From contig NZ_BAKH01000028.1 in the NCBI RefSeq assembly GCF_000614105.1, positions 1-34,793 of the forward strand: a stretch of 34,793 bases of DNA. The letters run 5' to 3'. How positions within the stretch are numbered: position 1 is the stretch's first letter; each line of letters starts with the position of its first letter. This stretch comes from Prevotella micans DSM 21469 = JCM 16134 (lineage in GTDB: Bacteria > Bacteroidota > Bacteroidia > Bacteroidales > Bacteroidaceae). The translations under genes and the position numbers were made by a program. This document shows positions 34,245 to 34,793 of the stretch, one piece after another. Below the pieces are notes generated by a model. That model saw nothing but the letters and a program-made list of their open reading frames with translations, ran no database searches and was not told where the DNA came from.

Positions 34245-34544
34245 ATGCAAAATAATCCTATAGAAAACGACTCGGTTTATCGGAGTTTAAACGAAATATG
34301 CCTGCGTAAATACGAACTTGATTCAGAGATTTCGAAAGCCGAGAATAAAATAAGTGTTTTGTGGGACGGACTATTCCACAAGCCAAAGGCAAACATCACA
34401 CAAACACAGCGCATGTCAAACATTGTAAACAATGGAATAGGAATGCTCGACGGATTGATTCTTGGTTGGAAACTGTATAGGCGTTTTACCGGCGGCAATT
34501 GTTCAATCAGTAGCAACTGGCTCAATTTTTTTCTGAGGAAATAA
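34245..34544 (+). CDS. Small hypothetical protein of the YtxH/holin operon
   Basis: This 99-aa product is basic, with a coiled-coil-like first half (LRKYELDSEISKAENKISVL) and a weakly hydrophobic segment (NNGIGMLDGLILGWKLYRRF). It starts 8 bp after the holin-like gene and is followed by a terminator, so it completes a three-gene operon. I do not recognise a named family. Confidence 0.65.
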   Translation: MQNNPIENDSVYRSLNEICLRKYELDSEISKAENKISVLWDGLFHKPKANITQTQRMSNIVNNGIGMLDGLILGWKLYRRFTGGNCSISSNWLNFFLRK

Positions 34545-34660
34545 GGCCTTTCCTTTTCCGTTCCGATATATAGCATCTAACTCGGCAAGGATTCCTAAAG
34601 TTCGTCAAGATGAAATGGATGAAATCCAATCAATAACTCTTATTTGATTTATTCCTCTTC

Positions 34661-34702
34661 CAAAGCAACCTGGACGAATATTATTGCGTGCAGGTTGCTT
34701 TG
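34661..34702 (+). terminator. Terminator after the YtxH-holin operon
   Basis: Arms caaagcaacctg (34661-34672) and caggttgctttg (34691-34702) are perfect 12-bp reverse complements with an 18-nt loop, followed by atattttg. The arm symmetry would let it serve both strands. The remaining ends 34545-34660 and 34703-34793 show no gene. Confidence 0.75.
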
Positions 34703-34793
34703 ATATTTTGATAATAATCCCAATTGAGATATTAGAGTCTTTGATAAGAAAATATAGTTTTGGCTGGTGGGGTATATGCGTCCACTTTTACAT

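Overview
The window looks like a chromosomal segment of a Bacteroidales bacterium (phylum Bacteroidota). The reasons are: TAnnTTTG-type -7 promoter boxes in front of many genes, few strong Shine-Dalgarno sites, and characteristic families (a GLPGLI protein with its TonB-type barrel, DUF6261, HU-LysM and HU/CCDC81-SPOR membrane proteins). The gene orders ftsY-rimO-HU-HU/LysM and tsaC/sua5-CLC-fmt are also, to my recollection, typical of the order. The species cannot be named from the sequence. No tRNA, rRNA, insertion sequence or cas gene was seen.

Layout, left to right. (1) 184-5770, plus strand: a lipid or acyl-export operon of PaaK-like adenylating enzyme, acyltransferase, MMPL exporter and a second acyltransferase. 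The last two read as one fused protein broken by single-base frameshifts. (2) 5771-6857: a long non-coding stretch holding the most unusual object here, an ~807-bp near-perfect palindrome (5922-6728) with fourteen GC-rich palindromic cores at exactly 41-bp spacing in AT-rich DNA. (3) 6858-12721, plus: a small outer-membrane barrel, then ftsY, rimO, HU, HU-TM-LysM, pyrK and pyrD, closely packed. (4) 12722-13340: repeats (four 22-bp direct repeats and a REP/MITE-like element related to one at ~5805) and a terminator. (5) 13341-16892, minus: ilvE and a secreted transglutaminase-like protein. (6) 17021-18779, plus: a methylguanine-DNA methyltransferase and an Fsr-like MFS transporter. (7) 18832-22150, minus: tsaC/sua5, a CLC transporter with two frameshifts, and fmt. 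(8) 22151-22869: a second non-coding array, ten palindromic cores at ~42-bp spacing. (9) 22870-23960: a frameshifted DUF6261 gene and a zeta-toxin remnant. (10) 24071-25660: Hsp20, DUF488 and a Crp/Fnr regulator. (11) 25777-29544, minus: an AT-rich GLPGLI / TonB-type barrel / small secreted peptide module. (12) 29828-33450, minus: zinc-ribbon FHA protein, HU/CCDC81-SPOR membrane protein, TPR protein, def, ruvX and a SPOR lipoprotein. (13) 33657-34544, plus: a YtxH / holin-like envelope operon.

Two themes run across the window. First, two unrelated intergenic regions share one design: short GC-rich palindromes repeated every 41-42 bp (about four helical turns) in AT-rich DNA. The first is nested inside a giant inverted repeat whose arm differences are mostly G-U compatible in plus-strand RNA. 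Second, six apparent one-base losses interrupt otherwise well-conserved genes, and all can be explained by one missing C in a coding-strand C run. Assembly or homopolymer error is therefore at least as likely as real gene decay.
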